This document shows, piece by piece, positions 11,703-23,700 of a stretch of DNA of 64,000 nt. Origin of the DNA: Hirundichthys speculiger (taxonomy: Eukaryota; Chordata; Actinopteri; Beloniformes; Exocoetidae). The notes under the pieces were generated by a model. That model was not told the DNA's origin, made no database searches, and worked only from the letters and a program-made list of their open reading frames with translations. Location of the stretch: positions 394,780 through 458,779 of the forward strand of contig JAGFBZ010000912.1 in NCBI GenBank assembly GCA_018398805.1. The letters are read 5' to 3'. The translations under genes and the position numbers were made by a program. How positions within the stretch are numbered: the first letter of the stretch is position 1; the number at the start of each line of letters is the position of its first letter.

Positions 11703-14700
11703 CTGACAAAAGAACACAGTATGAGCCTCACCTGTAGAGAACACCTGAACAGAGGGTCCTGATGAAGACTCATTCAAATATAAATACCCACGATTTTTAC
11801 AGATGTTACCTTTTTTTATTTGATATAAAAAATATGGTTTAAAACGTTTTATGGAAGCATCACAGTGATTGAATCACAAACCCATTACAGAGTAGTGATG
11901 TTTCCCTGCTTCCCTCCACAGCAACCCTTGGTGTTCAATACTTTACAAGGAAAACTTCATTATGACCCAGTTTGTGTTCCATTTTTTCTGAGAAGGTCAA
12001 AATTTAGGACGTTATTACACCATGAAGCCACAGACTGCACTGAAGGCAATAAATGTCTCTCAGAAGACAGTGTGACGAGTCTCACCCTGAGTTCATCTTC
12101 TCAAAAACAGTTATTTTGGCGTATATAAATTTTGGCTTGCCCTGTGCCCACTAAACACATCTAAAGAGTTAAACACTGACCACTTAAAGACTTCATATTA
12201 ATGAAACAGTATTTCAAAACAGCTTTACAAAAACAGCAGAAGAATTAGAGCTGCTTCTAGACCAACATTTTTTTGGTAGTCTTTTTTTATGCTTACATTT
12301 AGTAGCAACAAATTCAGCCATCAGTTTAGTTCAAAATATGCTCGCCACCACATGAAAAGCACACAGGAAGTAACACCTTTTCATTTTAAATGAAATGGAC
12401 AGAGTTCTAAGAGCGTTGGGCAGGCGGGTTGAACAGCAATACAGCAGGGGTGGGTACAGGCCGGTGACACTTCTCAACTGCATCCAGAAACTGAGAACAC
12501 ACCTGTGCACCCCAAAGCTCAAATGTCTTCAACTTTTGAGCACATTATTATTATTATTATTTTTTTTTTTTTTTTTTAATTGTCACTTCAGCATAAATCT
12601 ATCAAGACAGAAGCATTGGATGACCTTGAGCTATAAAACATCTGTAATATTTACTCTAGGACATAAATATGAAGGATAATCCTCGGTGAACAAGATGAGC
12701 AAAGAGCAGAAAAACCTCCAAAACAGCTCTTTGTTTTTTAACAAAAATTATTGATATAATCTACTCTCTCACTGTGCGGATCCGTCTCCTCTCAACACCT
12801 AAACAGGTAAACCATTCAAAGAATCGATATAAACGAGAGATTCATCCTCTGATATGTTGGTTTTCTGTGCTAAAGCCTACAGTGCTACAGTTAGCCCTAA
12901 CACACTATTGTTTAGACTATTAGTTATAGTTATAGGAGTTAAGACTAGAGTAGGCTCGTAGGCTCGGTCTCTTCCTCAAAATTGAGTTTTTCTTGCCACT
13001 GTTTTTTTTACTTACCATTATCCTTTATTAGGACTTAATATTATAATTTTAGTTAATGATATTTGCTCGGGGGTCATGCTCTGGGTCTCTGTAAAGCGCC
13101 TGGAGACAACTGACATTGTAACAGCAGGGGTGATAGTAAAAAAAAATCCTGAGCCTGAGCTTTTTTTCCCTGGGAGGTAAGCGAGCCCCTAAGCCAAGAT
13201 ATATGCCCCGATCAACACAATTGTCATTTTTTTGTCCTCTTAAAGTGTAAGTCTGGTGTAAATTGACCCATGGTCCTGTTGTTCAAGCTCACCACATGCA
13301 GCCCACACACAAAAAATAATGAGACAATTTGGGACAACATAGGCCAAGTTATGTACAGGCTGCTTAAAGCAGACCCATAACTTGGCCTATGTTGTTTGTC
13401 TCATTCTGTTTTCTATGGGCTGCATGTGGTGAGCTTATACAACAGAACCACAGGTCAATTTACACCAGACTTACACTTTAAGAGGACAATAAATAGCAAT
13501 AATTTAAAGTGATTCAAGAACTGAAAAACAATGTTTTTGTCCGTGGCCTCATCAATGTTGAGTGAAAACATGTTATTCTTAAGCTTGTCAGACAGGTTTC
13601 TTTAAAATTCTGGTGAGATGCCGTGTGTAATAAGATAGCCTGCATGCTGCCTCCAGACAGACAGATGTGTAAGGGCGAGTTTATCCTCCGCTAATTTCTT
13701 GCACAGTGTGACGAGTGGACGAGTGATAGTAAACGACAGATCATTCTCGGCAATAAAGGAATTTTTAAATCAGCCATGCGATCTGTCATTGAGGGTTGGA
13801 TATCTGCTGTGGCTGATGCCCCCGGCAAACGTGAGGTGTGTTGAATTGCTCATGAAGCTGCTTGGTGACTAGCGTCTAACTCGTGCCGTGGCAGCACTTT
13901 TTTCCCACTAGTTCCATATAATATTTTTTTTGCGCACAAAGTGCAGAAACATGCTCCTGGTTGGCGAAGTTTCTGGCACCAGCTCCCAAAGGGCTTTCCG
14001 TCTCTGCCTACCTCCTCAATCCAAGACCAACGCCATTTGTTTTTTATATCTTTGTCGACAACTTTGGTGTCTTCCCCTGGCTTCATAAAATTGCACTCCA
14101 TGCCTCCACGCTGCCAAACACATTCCTAGTGTGTACACAAACACAATCGCACGTGAAGTGACTGCTGAATGGTCTGAGGCCGTTGACTCGCTGTTTTGGT
14201 AGGAAACAGATCCAGGGCGAGAGAGAGAGCCCGTCGAAATAAAAGCACCAACCTAATAAAATACGGTGAAACTCTTTCATTTAAGGAATATAATTTACAG
14301 GAAAGTCCAAGAGCCATTAAGTTGACCATTTACTTTTATTGTATTACAAGTTAATGTCTATTTTATGCGTTTTATGTTGGTGAACACATTTATTTTGGTG
14401 ATTTCGGTTAACAGCCTGGAGCCTGGTGACGCGAGGCTAGAATCAATCTGATTGGCCAAAACCCAAGACCACCCCCTACACTATTACCGATTGGCTTAAG
14501 TATGGCTACTGGTGTAGTTTTGAGTGAAATCGCCTCTCGGATCTACGCGAACGGCAAACCTGATTTTATTTATTTTTTCTCGCAAACACCTCAGTATGCC
14601 GGAAATCCGGCGTGACGCCGGAGCGCTATCACCCCTGTAACAGACAATATACAAATAAAATTGAAATTATTTTGGTGATTGTTTTTCCTTCCCTTTAAAA

Positions 14701-17700
14701 TTCTGTTGTTATTCCAATAGATAGATAACTGCAGACTGACATGGAAGTGAATTTTTCTCCTCATCATCTCTCACGTAAACACTTGAAAAGAACCTGAGCA
14801 GATAGTGTGGATGAGATGCCGTGTGGTACCTGGAGGTGGTTTCTTGGTCTTAAGTGCAGGGAACTCCTCCTCTTGCTCAGGAGTGGGCTCTGTACTGAGG
14901 TGTGGGGTTGCCACTGACACCTCTTTGGCAACAGGTGCAGGTGTGTCAGCGTAGCCATTGGCTAATCCACTCGTCACTGTTGCCGTCACAGCGTTGGAGA
15001 GTGGTTTGTTCCAAGTTTTCTCAGGGACATTTTCTTTTTGTGCTGCCGTTTCCACTGAGATGGTATTTACAGTCGTCATCATCCCCGGTGTTGTGGACGT
15101 AGGCGTAGAGGAAGCAGGCGTGTTCTTCTGCTTTTTCTTCTTGCTGGCTTTAGAGGGGGGTGGGTCTGTGTTGGGAGGTGGATTTGAAGAGTGGGAGGTC
15201 ACGGTCGGGGGTTTGCTGTTGCCTCCTTTAACAGTGAGCAGAGAGGAGATATCCAACATGGTGGGCACCGAGCGGAACTCCTGCTGCGTCATTCCTCCGT
15301 CCTCGTCGTCAGAAACGGGAGGAGAGTGACGAGACGCTGCTTTCACGTTCTCCCCGACCTTCTTTTTCCTGCGCGAAGACGACGAGGCTGATGAGGAGAG
15401 GAGCTGAGGGCCAGAGGACGCAGATGAAACAGCAGGGGCAGGTCTGGAGGAAGGAGGAGGTTGAGGGACAGGTTTAGCACTTGTGGTGGGACCAGGCTGA
15501 GTTGGTGCCTGCTGCAGGTTTGAGCGGCCGGACTTTGGAGACCAGAGCCGGAAAATCATCCTCTTGAAAAGATGAAGTCTTCTTCGGCTGGGCAGAGTAA
15601 GCTGGGGTCATTGGAGCTGTAACTGCAGCAGTTGAGAGACTGGGGAAGTCATCTTCCTTCAAAGCTGCACGAGTTGCTGCAGCCCCTACGGGAGCTGGCT
15701 TTACACTGGAGGACAAACGACGACACAAATTCAATATTTCACACACACACTGTGTCATGAGAAGTGCAGTTTGTTGTGCTAAAATTTACATGGGTGTTGC
15801 AGCGGTGGCTCCCAAAGCTGGGAAGTCATCCTCATCCCCTGGATTAGTGCTCTTCATTGTTCTTACTGTTAAAAAGGAGGAAAAAAAAAAGCGTTAGAAA
15901 TACTGCTGCTGGTCTGCTTATGGGGCACAGTGGCATTTGCTTTCAGCTTACCTGGAGGTTTTTAATAGTTTTGACAGGTCCCGTCTGGTGTCTGGGTTCT
16001 TCTGGTTCTGTTCTCTCCGTCCTCTCCTCTCTGCAGTGTTTGGGAGTGCTTCTCTCCTGCACTGCACCTCTCTCTGCTTGTCTACCCATCGTAATGGAAG
16101 CCCTTAAAGCAGCTTCCACCTGCCGGTCCTCTTCTTCTCTTTCTCTACACAGAAAAACAATCAAAAACTTAAAAGAAATCAATTACAAGACCAGAATGAA
16201 CCACTGCTGAATATAGAATAAAGTGTGCTTATACTGGCTGCTGAATTTGTAAATAAAGGCACGTTTTATACACTCATACAGTGCATATAAAGCAAAATTG
16301 AGCGCTACTAGACTGAATAATTAACCCATTTGCTAAATATTTACACATTTGCGCTTCAATATCACGACTGGAAGGTATACAATCAAGCTCAGACAGAAAC
16401 AATGTGGCATCTAAATCTTTTCCTCTGCTAAAAGCTCTTTCGGTATCATTTGTATGCAGACAGGAACCTATGCCACAGAGTTACTACCTCTGCTTTCTGC
16501 AATCACCGCTGGCCCTCTGTCAAATCCATTTTCCAATCACAGAAGTAGTCGGACTCACCGAGAGTACCTCCAGCTCTTTTGTCCTCCATGAAGCCTTCCT
16601 CTTCCTCCTCGATTTTGGCGCATTTCCTCGTAGTCCTCGCCCGTCACCAGACCTGAGAACGCACGTGCTTTACTCACATTTAACATACCAGAGCTACGGT
16701 TCTATCTACTGTCCTCCTGTCCTATACGACAAAGCTGTGACCAACCTTCGTTCCTCCTCTGCTGCCGCGGGGCGTAGTTGAACTGCAAGTCGATGTGCCG
16801 GTTCTGTCGCGCTTCTGCTCGGTTCTTGCTGTGTGCAGCGGCCTTGTGGGCCTTGTAGTCGATCTCAGTACGGAATGCATGAGTGAACTGTTCGGTGGCG
16901 CAGCGACCTTCCTCGCACAGGTAGTGACTCTCTCTAAAGTGCTCGCTCAGATATTGGTAATCACTATTGACAGCAGCGTTAAGAGTAAAAAGAAATTACT
17001 TGTTTTATTACAGATGCAGGGGAAAAAAAAAAACCTGTGCAGAAATGACAGAAGCAAAGAGGACAATCAGACCAAAGAGGGTTTGTGGTGAAAGCAGCGT
17101 CATCACCTGTAGTATTCCTGAGAACCATCTGCATCACAGAAATGGCAGAAGTAGTGGTCCCTGCGCAAGTGCTTCAGCAGCTCATCGTTGTCCAGATAAC
17201 GGTCATCGCAGAACTTGCAGAGCGGGTGTCCTCGGTGACTCGTGTCATCCGGGTCTCCGTGCGCTCTGTGGCGTGCCAGTTCCTTGCGGTTATACCACTT
17301 CCGCTCGTGGGAGAAGATCTGGTGGAAGTCGTGAGATTTAAAGCACACTGAACCCAACGCGACCGTCGGTTGTTAATGCATACAACTGGAAAGGCTGTAA
17401 AATTAAAACCACGTCCTCTGTCTTCAGTCGTCTGTCTCCTGGTGACTAATCCTCCAGTCACATGACTCATGAAGTCAGTAAGTTTGTAGGTAACTCATTC
17501 TTCAAAAGTATTTTGAGTATCAGAGAACAGTTTTGGTGCAATAAAGCTCAACGTGCCAAATGTGACAGGAATTTTATTTTGTAATTAAAATAACATTTGG
17601 ATATATCAGCATGTCTACGCCTCCTGTTCATCATATAATAATTTCCAAATTCGGACAGCAGGTTTGGTCACTTAAGTGACATAAAACGTTGTTCACTCCT

Positions 17701-20700
17701 GGACAGTTGGCCATATTAGCACTTTGACTGGCCTTTTACATCTGCATTTCTCACATTAACTATAAAGAAAAACAAAAATGCATCTCTTTATTGGTAATGA
17801 AAGAGAGTAAAAAACCCAAAATAAAATGTGATGTTTATAATAAAACTTGTTAGGGTTAAAGCTTTGTTTAAATTAATTTAAAGGGAAAGCGAGGGGCTTT
17901 TGTTCTTCTCAGAAACTTAAGTACAATAACTGTGAATTTAAAAACACAACTAAGATGGGAATTTCTCGGAAGAGGTTGGGCATCTTTCCTGTGACAAAAT
18001 ATTGCTGCTAGATATCCTGAGCTAGATTTAAGAATGCATCGTATTCTGAAGCAAAGTCTCCTGAAATCTAGATAAAAACAAGGGCTAAAATGGCACTTTG
18101 AATGATTAATTTTCTGCAAAATAAAAAAAAGATTTCTATGAAGCTGGGAACAATTAAACGTACTGGTTCCATTCCTGGAGTTCCTGCTGCTGATGTGAAG
18201 GCTGACAATGGTTTTTTCTATAGTTTAAGATGAGATATTTGTCAACATAACAGATTAAAAAGGTTTATTTTCCGGGGTTCATTCATCACAGCTGGTACGG
18301 GACTGCATCAGCTATACACCCCCAGCTAACATTAAATGAATGGGTTGTTAACAGACTTAAATGTAGACCTTGTTAACATGTAATGTTGTCATCCAATCAT
18401 GTGAATCAGGTGTACTGAAGCAGGGAAACATCTAAAACATGCAGGGCAGTGGCTCTGGAGGACCAGGACTGGGAAACAACAGCTAAGAAAACAGTTTGCC
18501 ACACCGTCTACACATGCAGTTCAAAGCTATATCATACAAACACGAACATGATCCTGAAACGAAAGAAAAGGGACCATGTGGTTTGTTGTAAAGGCTCAGC
18601 TCAAAAACCTGCATCTCTGATGTGAGGGTACGTTAATGTCTATGGAATTAGCTGCTTGCACATCTGGAGAGGAAACATCAATGCTGAAAGGTCTATACAG
18701 TTTTCAGAGCAACATTTGCTCCAATCCAGACAATGAGTCTCATTCATGAAACCTGAGCAGAACGGATTTACGCGTTAACTGTGACTGAAATTTACAGGCA
18801 TTTTGACATTTATAAAAACGTTAGTAGTTCTGACTAGATTGTGTTCGTAGCTACACAGTCTACTCCTGCCTCTGACCTTGTGTAGCGCTCGTGTATATGA
18901 GAACAAATATACATATCAGTTTCGGACTTTACAACGTTAGCGCATTTATGGACTGTTTTCCTCACAATATATTTTTGAACCACATGTTTTAAATATGATA
19001 ATACATCTGAAATATAACGTAAAATAAGTTGTCTGCAGCAGAGTAACAGCTTTCACTTCATTTCAGCAATAAATATCTGTATAAATATCTGCACCTGGTC
19101 GCACAGGGAACTGAAGAGCTGTTGTCTGCTTTACTGCTGTTTTTTTTCTCCTCTAACCTCAGGTCTTATCAGGAGTATTTCTAAAGCGGAGCGCTTTTCC
19201 AGCACTGCCTCCACGACTGGATTCGTTACATTACGAGTTGCGCCGAAGGTTCTGAGATCAAGTGAATCACCCGGTGGTCTGCACTTTTACACCTTCTTAT
19301 ATGATGGTCCCTGGGCGGGGTCATGCTAATTAATGAGCTTCATGAGCATGCTCCCCACCTGCAAGCATTTGGCATTCATTAACTTACACACGTTCTTACA
19401 AATAAAAATTTGTCTTTCATGCAGCGTTCATGGATCTGGAGCAGAGTTCGTAAGGAGCTGATCTGTGTGCAAATCTTCTCACAGATTTGTGAAGATCTCG
19501 TAACTGAGACCCAGTGTGTTTTTCCGAGGCAGGCAGGATGACGCTAAACTAAAAACCTGCATCCATTATAAAAGCATGGCTTCATAGTAGAGGAATTCAG
19601 GTGCTGAACTGGCCTACCTGAAACCCCATTTAAAACATGTGATGCATCATGAAAAATAATTTAAAAATAGATAAATACATAATAATACAGCAAAACTCCA
19701 GCATCTGGTCTCAGTTCCCAGACATGTATAAAAGAACAGGGGATGCTACACAGCGGCAAACATCTCCCTGTTCCAACTTTTTTGACTCATCGCTGTCATC
19801 AAAGTCATGAAATTACCTTTATCTTTTCTCAATGTGGTACATTTTCTTGCTTCAAACATAGGACATGTTTTCTCTGTTCTACTTTGAATAAAATATGGGT
19901 TTATGGAACTGGGTTTGAATATATAGTATGTACTTTTATGAATAATTTCAGCCAGTTTACAGTAACTAATCTGATGTGGTAGCATTTAAACAGACTCTTG
20001 ATGCTGCAGGGGCTGTGGAGCAGACGAGTACCTTGAGGTGTTTTGAGCAAAGCTTGCAGCAGAAGAGCTCATGCTGCTTCCTCATGTGTTGCTCCAGCTC
20101 CTCGAACCTGGAGAAAACCTTGGGCTCTGGACAGCGGACGCACTCTGACAACAGCAGGTGCCTCGGGTGGAAAAAAAAAACACAACATGAAGAAACGGTT
20201 CAGTCAGGATGGCGTAAAATAATTATTTACTTGGCAGCGCAAAGAGGCCAGTAATAGTTTTTATAGTGATCATTTCAGTTAAGTTCAGTCAGTTTCTGTA
20301 TCCATTACTAAATTGTTACATTAATATACTGGCCACAAGTGTTTTGAATGCAGTTAACATGGCTAATATGCGAGCAAACATCTGACAGACACAAAAGCTT
20401 CCTAAAGAACGTATCACAGGCTTTGTAGCAGTTAGCACCAACGTTTGGGCTCACAGGGCCACATTTTTTCATGATCTCTCTCACACTGTACACATGACTG
20501 AAGGCTTTAGTTAATGAGAAGAAAAACTTTTGTTTTACAATTCATGTAATCAATGTCCCCACCTTAGATGTACTGACTGGAACCATCTGATTTTATTTTC
20601 CTGAACTATAATCAGCTGCACAGATAAACATTTAATGACTTTCTTTCATGTACATTTCCACTTTATGTTCAGAATAAAGACCTAAAGATGAGTTTATCAA

Positions 20701-23700
20701 TGTCTCCTGACCTGCATAAAGCCTCAACTTACTCCAACACAAATCTAACAGTTAAACAACCGATGCATCTCTAATTTTGACTGAATAATTCATGATGCTT
20801 TTCCATCGACATATGTGGGAATGATTTGTTACACCAAGTGTGGCTGAGTTCTCCTAATCTGTCACCCTGATTATAGATATCACATTTAGGGCCTGGGAGC
20901 ATTAAAAACTCATAACATGCAGAATGTTACCAGATGGTAAGCTATAATTGATAAAAGACTGAGATCACAACCAGAAAGAACTGATTTGTCCCATACCTGT
21001 ACTGCGCATAGATCCTCTCGTTACTGAAATAGATGTCATGCTTCTTCTCACAGGGGAACTGCTGCAGGGGCAGAGACTGAAAGGCCTCCAGTTTTTTCAC
21101 AAACACCACCTGCAGACAATGACACAGCAGAAGAACTAATGGAATGATACCCGCCGTCTGTGGGATAAAATGCAAAACCAATTCTTTATACATGCCTGAT
21201 GCTCTACAGCATTAAGAATTCTAATGTATTTTGATCTTAGCTTCTTTTGAGAGGCTAACATCCACTCATTAATCTCATGACAAAAAACTGAGATTTTAAT
21301 TATTCATTTTAAATCATCAATAATTGGGTGCACACGTTTGACTAGTGCTGGGCGATACGGAAAAAAATCATATATCACGATATGGACTATTTTATATCAC
21401 GATAACGATATATATCACGCTATACCATAATAAAGTATGTTTTCAGTTATTCTCTGAAAAGTTTGACAAAAATTTCATTGCTTACTTTTCAACTTTATTT
21501 TGAAAGGACATTTAGCTGAACTGTCACAAACATACATTTTAGTGCAGCAAAAACAGGTAGGTACAGAGGTACAGTAGCTTTCACATTTTTTTAAAGTGCA
21601 CAACAGTTTCTGAGAGGAAAAACACATTTTTGCACTGAAATTCAGCTATAAAAAATAAACATAAATTATTTTTCAACTCCCTGAAACTTAGTGCCAAGTT
21701 TGCAAACCAATATAAAGTGTCTAAAGTAAACATCAGGGTTGAAGAGAACTCTGTTTAAGGCATTAACCATGAATAAAAGTGCAAACATAAAAGGCTACTT
21801 TGTAGAAGTAGATATGATTCTAGGGCTGCACAATTAATCGAAAAATAATCGAAATCGTGATTTTTCTGTTGCCACGATTAAAATTTTGAAAATCGTGATT
21901 AATCGCGACCATGTACAATGTAGTGTAGGGGACAATGTAGTGACCTGCCTTTGGGCGTTCTTGAAGCTAAGACATGTTTACAGGCTGGTGTTTATGGCCA
22001 AAAATCTCTAGGACCGCCTAAGTTTCATGCTATTGCCTTTTATATAATTTGTCCATCCCTTATGCAATACTTTCTTGGTTACATTTCATATCGTGATTTT
22101 AAATAACATTCTGAACAAAAAATATTTTTTATTGTTGAATAATCTTGATTAATAATCGTAATCGTGATTTTGATCCAAATAATCGTGATTATCATTTTTT
22201 CCATAATCGTGCAGCCCTATATGATTCCATCAAATTTATCATTGCAGGTTATTTAATTACATATTTGCTGTAATAATTGATAAAATTAGGTTAGAAATGA
22301 TAGAAATGATAGAAGAGAAATGGCACGATACACACTTTTCTATCGTCCCCACGATATGTATCGTCATATTGCCCAGCACTACGTTTGACGGTGTTCACAA
22401 GGTCAAAATACATATACAAGTCAAGCTTGTATATATGCTGCATTCCAGCCACAGTTCACACATTTTTAACAGAACTGAAATCCAGATTTTATGAAAGCCA
22501 TACTAAAACCTCTATGTTAGCCTGCGGTATCATTCCACAGCCACCTTTAATGTGTGTTTGGGGTGATTATCCTCCTGAAACACCCGGTTATGTCCAAGTT
22601 TAAGCTTCCTGGCTGATGGCTTATAGTTATAGTCAAAAATTTTGACACAGTCCATTGACTCCATTGACATCCATTGAGTCTAACTGCAGCAAAACAGCCT
22701 CATGATGCTACCACCACCTCACCCAATAGCTGTAATGCTGAATGTTTTAGCTTTACCGTCCTAAACATAAATTTGGTCATTGTTCATGTGATCAACTCCA
22801 AAGTTTCATTGAGGTCAATGCGGCTGACTTGGAACAGACCCTCGTTTCCTGGACACTTGCCTCTCAGTCTGTGCCAATATGGAAGGTGGAAGGAAGGTTC
22901 TGGATCAAAACAATTTCTAGCCATCTGATAGATAGTTTAGTTACTTTCATAAACTGGCAAAAAAAAAAAAAAAAACATTAGTTGGCCATCCATCCATTAT
23001 TTATACTTGTATACTCGCTTCTTCCTATTCAGAGTGACGGGTCTGCTGGAGCCCATCCCTGCTATCCACAGGCTAAAGACACGGGCACATCCTGGGCAGA
23101 CCACCAGTCCATACTGTCCAATACTGTCAAACAAACCCTTATATTGTGTTTGTACATAGAAGCTGGCAGCTGCAGTCAATCATGATGAACAGGAAGCTAG
23201 GAGACAGCACAAACGAGGCCTCTACCAATGCACCATCACTGCCGAGGTTGGACACAGTAAGACAGTAATGTGAAATTTCTGAAAAGATCCTGAGGGTTAT
23301 GGGACAAAAAAAAAAAAAAAAGGTAAGTGGCAGACCCACAAAAGTAAGTTTCACAAGCACTGGAGGAACCGATGGGCTGTCTGTGAAGACAGAGGCTGAT
23401 CCTCAACCCAAAATAAGGCTGACTGCAGCTCAATAACCACAAGAAGGCATCTGCAGGAGAAGGGTTTAAAGAACACAAAACATCTTCAAAGGCCCATTTG
23501 GACTTTGAAAGGGAGCACCAAACATGGGACACTGGAAGGTTTAAAAAAGTTATATTCTCTAATGAAAAAATGATTTAAGCTGGACAGTTCTGATGCCTTC
23601 TGAGGTTATTGGCATGAAAAGGAGATGCGACCGGAGATGTTTTCTACGTGGCACGGCAAAGGAGGTTTCCTCATGATCTGGGGTGCTTTTTCCTTTAATG

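Noticed and set aside
14902..15391. Plus-strand frames opposite znf598 exon 9
   Set aside because: They are antisense shadows of the low-complexity coding exon, whose minus-strand reading aligns with ZNF598.
16404..16781. 125-codon plus-strand frame
   Set aside because: It overlaps znf598 exons 5 and 6 in antisense and has no motif of its own.
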